A stretch of 64,000 bases of DNA from Anaerofilum faecale (GTDB lineage Bacteria; Bacillota; Clostridia; Oscillospirales; Ruminococcaceae): positions 1 through 64,000 of the forward strand of contig DXFV01000005.1 of assembly GCA_019114265.1 (NCBI GenBank), in the 5' to 3' direction. Positions 60,463 through 64,000 of this stretch are shown piece after piece. The notes beneath the pieces are model-generated. The model was given only the letters and a program-made list of their open reading frames with translations, did no database searches and had not been told where the DNA came from. How positions within the stretch are numbered: the stretch's first letter is position 1; each line of letters begins with the position of its first letter. The position numbers and the translations under genes are program-made.

Positions 60463-60915
60463 TTATTCACTGCGATCCGGCGCGGACAGCGGGTGTTCAA
60501 ACTGCACCCGGCCCATGCAGAAGCCGTTCTGTTCGAGGAAATCACGGCTGCGCAGGTTGACGCGGCTGCAGGTGGCCAGCATCTGGCGGCATCCCATGCG
60601 GCGGGCGGTCTCGGCCAGATGGATCAGCGCTGCGCGCCCCGCGCCCCGGCTGCGGTAGGCGGGGCGGATATACAGCTCGGCAAGGGTGGCGGTGAGGCCG
60701 GGCGACATCATCGAATAGCTGATCTCCAGCTCGCCCCAGCCGGCGGGAAGCTCGTCCATCATCACCAGCACCGCCCTGTGCTGGGAGCTGGACAGGCAGC
60801 TCTTGAACATCACATCGAACACCTGCCGGTCCAGACGGACGCCGGCCGCCTCGCAGCCCAGAGCATACATCGTGTCGGCATCCTCGGGGCGCACGGCGCG
60901 CACCACGGTGGTCAT
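60463..60915 (-). CDS. GNAT family N-acetyltransferase
   Basis: 150 residues. VRAVRPEDADTMYALG start, acetyl-CoA binding LYIRPAYRSRGAGRAALIHL, and C-terminal RVNLRSRDFLEQNGF. The acceptor is unknown. It overlaps the DUF4015-like gene by four bases (ATGA), so it belongs to the operon with the Rnf-like genes. Downstream an 80-bp gap with an imperfect hairpin (60419-60451) separates it from the PHP gene. Confidence 0.85.
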   Translation of the reverse strand: MTTVVRAVRPEDADTMYALGCEAAGVRLDRQVFDVMFKSCLSSSQHRAVLVMMDELPAGWGELEISYSMMSPGLTATLAELYIRPAYRSRGAGRAALIHLAETARRMGCRQMLATCSRVNLRSRDFLEQNGFCMGRVQFEHPLSAPDRSE

Positions 60916-62033
60916 TCGCCGATCACCGCCCCCTGATAGCCTTCCTCTTCGGCTGCTGCGCGCAGGTCGTCGGCCGGGGTCTGCCCGCTTTCCATGCCGA
61001 ACACCACCGTCTCGGCCGCGCCGGCACAGCTGTGCAGGACGGCGGCGGGGTCCTCCGCGTCGTCGGGCAGCAGCACGAGCAGGTTTTCAATGCCGAAGGT
61101 GGAGACAGGCGCGCCGGTCAGGTGCAGATCCTCGCCGGAAACGCTGGCCGCCGGATAGGCAAACCAGCACACCGCGTTCTGTTCGGCCAGGGCCGTCTGC
61201 AGCGCCTCCACCGTCTGGGTGAACAGCGCGCCCGGCTCCAGGCCGGTGGTGTTGCCGAAGTTTGCGCTGGAGGTGCTGCGCACATCGGGCAGGGTCATGT
61301 CGGTGAACAGCACCTGCTCAAAGCCCAGCTCCACCGTTTCCAGCGCGATGGCCTGCACATAGGCGCGCGCGGTCTCGGAATAGGGGTTCAGCCAGGGCTT
61401 GCCGTTGTTGGCGGGCGAATTGTCCAGCCACAGCACGCCCTCCTCTCCGGCGTACTGCACCGCCATCGACTTGTCGGCGTAGGGAGCCAGCGGGTCGCGG
61501 TAGGCGCACACACCGGCCACCGGCGTCATGCCGGCATCGCGGATGGCCTCGGCAGCCGCCGCGGCGTCGATGGGCGTTTCTGGCAGGCTGCGGGCGGCGC
61601 TTTCCACCGCCGAGGCATACCACACGGTGCCCTCGCTGTCCTTCAGCTGCACCACCACGTGGGTCACGCCCTTTTCCGCCAGCGCCTGCGCGGTGGCGGC
61701 GGCCTGCTCGGGGGTGGACATCTGCGGCGCCGTCACGATGGCCCAGTCCCCGCTTTCCTGCGGCGCCGGGGTCGGCGTCGGGGTGGGGGCGGCGGTGGGC
61801 TGCGGCGCCTCGGGGCTGGACGAGGAGGGCTGCGGCTGGCTGGAGCTGTCGGCCCCGCCCAGGCCGAAATACCACAGGTGCGCCCCTGCATCCAGCAGCG
61901 GGCGGGCGATGAAGTATCCGCCCACGAACAGCAGCGCAATCACCACGATGGCTGTCAGCACGCGGCGCACCCGATGGCCGCGCGTATCAAAAGCGCCCTT
62001 ATAGCGCTTGATCTTTTTTCCTTTTTGTTTCAT
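60912..62033 (-). CDS. Membrane-anchored putative glycoside hydrolase, DUF4015-like
   Basis: 373 residues. Basic N-terminus, one membrane helix (about residues 24-45), a Pro/Ser/Thr-rich linker (about 64-92, PTAAPTPTPTPAPQESG), then a TIM-barrel-like domain: KGVTHVVVQLKDSEGTVWYA, GMTPVAGVCAYRDPLAP, VLWLDNSPANNGKPWLNPYS, ALETVELGFEQVLFTDMTLP. This is the pattern of the putative glycoside hydrolases (DUF4015) of clostridia, function unproven. The domain would face outside. It lies 18 bp after the rnfA-like gene and overlaps GNAT, so it is in the same transcript. Confidence 0.78.
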   Translation of the reverse strand: MKQKGKKIKRYKGAFDTRGHRVRRVLTAIVVIALLFVGGYFIARPLLDAGAHLWYFGLGGADSSSQPQPSSSSPEAPQPTAAPTPTPTPAPQESGDWAIVTAPQMSTPEQAAATAQALAEKGVTHVVVQLKDSEGTVWYASAVESAARSLPETPIDAAAAAEAIRDAGMTPVAGVCAYRDPLAPYADKSMAVQYAGEEGVLWLDNSPANNGKPWLNPYSETARAYVQAIALETVELGFEQVLFTDMTLPDVRSTSSANFGNTTGLEPGALFTQTVEALQTALAEQNAVCWFAYPAASVSGEDLHLTGAPVSTFGIENLLVLLPDDAEDPAAVLHSCAGAAETVVFGMESGQTPADDLRAAAEEEGYQGAVIGE

Positions 62034-62051
62034 TGGTCCCGCCGCCTTTCG

Positions 62052-62663
62052 TCAAAATGCCGCCGTGTGTCCGGTGAATCCGTAGATGGCCAGTGCGAGG
62101 ATGCCGATGTACAGCAGCGTCACCGGCAGGCCGCGGAACACCGCGGGGACGGCGCGCGCCTGCAGCTTGCGCTGGCCCTCGGTGACGGCCAGCACCGCCA
62201 GCGTATAGCCGGCGCCGGAACCCACCGCAAAGCCCAGCGTCTGCACCAGCGTGAAGTTCTGGATGGTGGTCACCAGCAGGCAGCCGATCACGGCGCAGTT
62301 GAAGGTGGCCACCGGCAGCAGCTGCGCCACCCGCGAGGTGGAGGGACGGCGCAGTGCGCTGCACACCACGATCACGATGCCCAGCGCCGCCGCGCTGCAC
62401 AGCACCAGCACCAGCGGGCGGACCGCCGCGCGGAAGGACAGCGGCGTGAGGATCCAGCAGTTGGCCATCCAGGCCAGCGGGGCGCTGATGACCTGCACCA
62501 GGCACAGCAGGCCGCAGAACAGCAGGTTGTCGGAGGACGCCTCGCCCACCATCTTCACCAGGCGGGACACGCCCAGCGAACGGCTGAACACCGCGTTCTG
62601 GGCGAACACCGCGCCCACCGCATAGAGGAAAAAGGTGGATATGGTCTGTACTACGATATTCAT
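62052..62663 (-). CDS. RnfA/NqrE-like membrane subunit, divergent
   Basis: 203-residue six-helix membrane protein aligning end to end with RnfA: QNAVFSRSLGVSRLVKMVGE, LPVATFNCAVIGCLL, GSGAGYTLAVLAVTEGQRKL and PAVFRGLPVTLLYIGILALA. In RnfA/NqrE two Cys, in LGxCP and TTNCAVLG, ligate an intramembrane Fe-S cluster. Here the first is Ser33 (LGVSRL) and the second is kept (Cys123). It overlaps the rnfE-like gene by four bases. rnfB, which normally follows, is absent; a DUF4015-like gene follows instead. Electron transfer as in Rnf is uncertain. Confidence 0.85.
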   Translation of the reverse strand: MNIVVQTISTFFLYAVGAVFAQNAVFSRSLGVSRLVKMVGEASSDNLLFCGLLCLVQVISAPLAWMANCWILTPLSFRAAVRPLVLVLCSAAALGIVIVVCSALRRPSTSRVAQLLPVATFNCAVIGCLLVTTIQNFTLVQTLGFAVGSGAGYTLAVLAVTEGQRKLQARAVPAVFRGLPVTLLYIGILALAIYGFTGHTAAF

Positions 62664-63310
62664 TGGTATTTTTTCGCCTCCATATTCACCCGCTTTTTCA
62701 CAAGGTTCACCGCGCCGCGCCACACCGCGCACAGTACGCCCACAACGATAAAGCCGCCGGCGGCCAGCTGGGACAGGGGCAGGATCGAGCCGTCGAACAG
62801 GGGCTGTCCGAACAGCGCGCCCTGCGCCAGCAGCTCGCGCAGCATGCCCACCAGCAAAATCACCAGCACATAGCCGGCCGTATTCAGCAGGCCCTTTTTC
62901 AGCGCGCTGGAGATCTTTTCGGGCGCCGGCTGCTCATAGCGGCGGATCACGATCGGCTCCACCACCAGCAGCGGCAGGTACATGCCCAGATAGGTGACCT
63001 CCACGCTGAACCACGCCTGCATGCAATAGTATGCCCCGATATACACCACCGCCGCCGACAGGCAGTACACCAGCGCGCGGAACCGCACCCAGCGGCACAC
63101 CAGCGCCGACAGCACCCGCGTGGGGGTGATCATCAGCAGCACCGCCACCGACAGCATCAGCGCGTTCAGGCCGGTGGTGGCCGCGATGACCAGCGGCGCA
63201 AGGCCCACGCCGTTCATCACGACGGGGTTGTTCAGGAACACGCGGTCGCGCCGGGAGATCGCCGCGAAATTCTCGTTCAGATGCACGATGCGCTTAGCCC
63301 ACATTGCCAC
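62660..63310 (-). CDS. RnfE/NqrD-like membrane subunit, divergent
   Basis: 216 residues, six membrane helices. The N-terminal FLNNPVVMNGVGLAPLVIAA aligns with the RnfE signature NPxLVQxLGLCP, but the cluster Cys is Ala38. The second signature, usually PLIVTNCIVxGR, reads LPLLVVEPIVIRRYE with Pro119 in place of Cys. Later VGMLRELLAQGALFGQPL is conserved. The GTG at 63310 is six bases from GGGGGTGA; an ATG at 63304 is possible. It overlaps the rnfD-like gene by 17 bases and rnfA-like by four. Confidence 0.82.
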   Translation of the reverse strand: MAMWAKRIVHLNENFAAISRRDRVFLNNPVVMNGVGLAPLVIAATTGLNALMLSVAVLLMITPTRVLSALVCRWVRFRALVYCLSAAVVYIGAYYCMQAWFSVEVTYLGMYLPLLVVEPIVIRRYEQPAPEKISSALKKGLLNTAGYVLVILLVGMLRELLAQGALFGQPLFDGSILPLSQLAAGGFIVVGVLCAVWRGAVNLVKKRVNMEAKKYQ

Positions 63311-64000
63311 GGCGGATCACCCCCTTGCGGTTTGCCAGGCGGATGACCGCCCGGTCGATATAGCTGGAAGCAGCGTTCATGATGAGCAGCGCGAAGCACA
63401 CGCCCACCTCATAGCTGCCGAAATAGCGGTACATCATGCTCAGTACGCCCAGCAGCAGCCCGTAGATGAGCTGTGCCAGCAGATTTTTGGGGCAGGTGGA
63501 CGGCTCGCAGCACAGGAACACCGCGCCGAACAGCATGCCGCCGCTGAGCATCTCGAACTGCAGCGCAGACAGGCGCAGCGAAACGTCCTGCCACAGCCAG
63601 CCGGACGCATTGCCGATGCGGGGGAAGCACCACACCATCAGGCCCGCCGCCAGCAAAAAGCTCGCCGGCACCACCACATTGATGCGGCGGCGCAGCAGCA
63701 GAAGCAGGCCGCAGGCCAGAATGATCAGGGCGGGGCCGGTGCCCATCGCGCCGGCATAGTTGCCCAGCAGCAGGTCCAGCCGCTCCACCGCCGGCGTGCC
63801 GCCGGTGCTCATCACCTGGCTGATGCCGTCGCTGTACAGCACATTGTCCATGCCGCCCCACAGCGGCAGCGCGCCCTGGAAGGGGGTGGGATAGCGCAGC
63901 AGATACTGCGGCCAGCTGATGACCGCCGCCACATACCCCACCGCTGTGGGATGGAACGGATGCGCCCCATAGCCGCCGAACGCTTCCTTCGCGATCAGCA
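63294..64000 (-). CDS. RnfD/NqrB-like membrane subunit, 5' part outside the window
   Basis: C-terminal 235 residues of a multi-helix RnfD-type subunit. AFGGYGAHPFHPTAVGYVAA matches the RnfD signature with FNPAxVG, and STGGTPAVERLDLLLG resembles the region around the FMN-linked Thr (SGATP in RnfD), so a covalent flavin may be retained. FEMLSGGMLFGAVFLCCEPS is another family stretch (usually with DP). The frame is open to the right edge. It overlaps the rnfE-like gene directly, leaving no room for rnfG. Confidence 0.82.
   Translation of the reverse strand, partial: LIAKEAFGGYGAHPFHPTAVGYVAAVISWPQYLLRYPTPFQGALPLWGGMDNVLYSDGISQVMSTGGTPAVERLDLLLGNYAGAMGTGPALIILACGLLLLLRRRINVVVPASFLLAAGLMVWCFPRIGNASGWLWQDVSLRLSALQFEMLSGGMLFGAVFLCCEPSTCPKNLLAQLIYGLLLGVLSMMYRYFGSYEVGVCFALLIMNAASSYIDRAVIRLANRKGVIRRGNVG

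Noticed and set aside
1..64000. tRNA, rRNA, transposase, integrase or prophage genes
   Set aside because: None recognised on either strand in any gap; intergenic DNA is explained by promoters, terminators and repeats.

Overview
The window is GC-rich (by eye roughly 60-65 %), densely coded on both strands, and reads as a chromosomal segment of a Gram-positive gut clostridium of the Oscillospiraceae/Ruminococcaceae, most like the Faecalibacterium-Gemmiger-Subdoligranulum group. Supports: SigA-type promoters (TTGACA-17-TATAAT, often with an extended TGG before the -10), strong AGGAGG ribosome-binding sites, the rimP-nusA-ylxR-ylxQ-infB-rbfA cluster, a SpoIIE sporulation phosphatase, an AbrB/SpoVT-type regulator, two BlaI/BlaR1-like pairs, a probable preQ1 riboswitch in front of queT, and short palindromic dispersed repeats. 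Genus is inference.

Layout. 1-2700: FMN riboswitch facing out of the left edge, then cell-wall hydrolases (amidase, PdaA-like deacetylase). 2.3-4.6 kb: flavin-binding protein, aldose epimerase and dapF operon. 4.7-6.5 kb: acpP and proS. 7.0-9.5 kb: polar amino-acid ABC transporter. 9.8-12.4 kb: iron uptake (FeoA-FeoB fusion plus Cys-rich partner). 12.5-15.5 kb: first M56 peptidase/BlaI pair. 15.6-18.6 kb: UcpA-like reductase, DegV and a pyridoxal kinase-TrmL fusion. 19.3-23.9 kb: tex and a YfhO membrane protein. 24-29.8 kb: yfbR, dusB, polA, rimI and a frameshifted tsaD. 30-32.3 kb: serC-serA. 33.4-35.7 kb: second BlaI/BlaR1-like pair, the sensor gene frameshifted. 35.8-37.8 kb: HAD phosphatase, queT with its riboswitch, a lipoprotein. 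37.9-50 kb: pnp, rpsO, then the long minus-strand translation/ribosome-maturation operon rimP to ribF plus a membrane glycosyltransferase-like gene. 50-57.5 kb: aminopeptidase, glyS, a decapitated MacB-type permease, spoIIE, trpS and an AbrB-type regulator. 57.6-60.9 kb: XRE regulator, histidine phosphatase, PHP phosphatase, GNAT. 60.9-64 kb: an operon with a DUF4015-like secreted protein and an Rnf-like membrane electron-transfer module (A, E, partial D).

Most unusual points: (i) the Rnf-like module lacks rnfG between D and E and rnfB after A, and three of the four conserved cysteines expected to hold the intramembrane Fe-S cluster in RnfA/RnfE are replaced; (ii) a single ORF joins pyridoxal kinase to the tRNA methyltransferase TrmL; (iii) tsaD, normally essential, and one blaR1-like gene each carry a one-base frameshift, which may be sequence error; (iv) the two BlaI systems each have tandem operators about 32-33 bp apart but with different half-sites; (v) a modular palindromic repeat is scattered through intergenic gaps, one copy flanked by a roughly 30-bp direct duplication of a hairpin. 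No tRNA, rRNA, CRISPR array, transposase or phage gene was seen.
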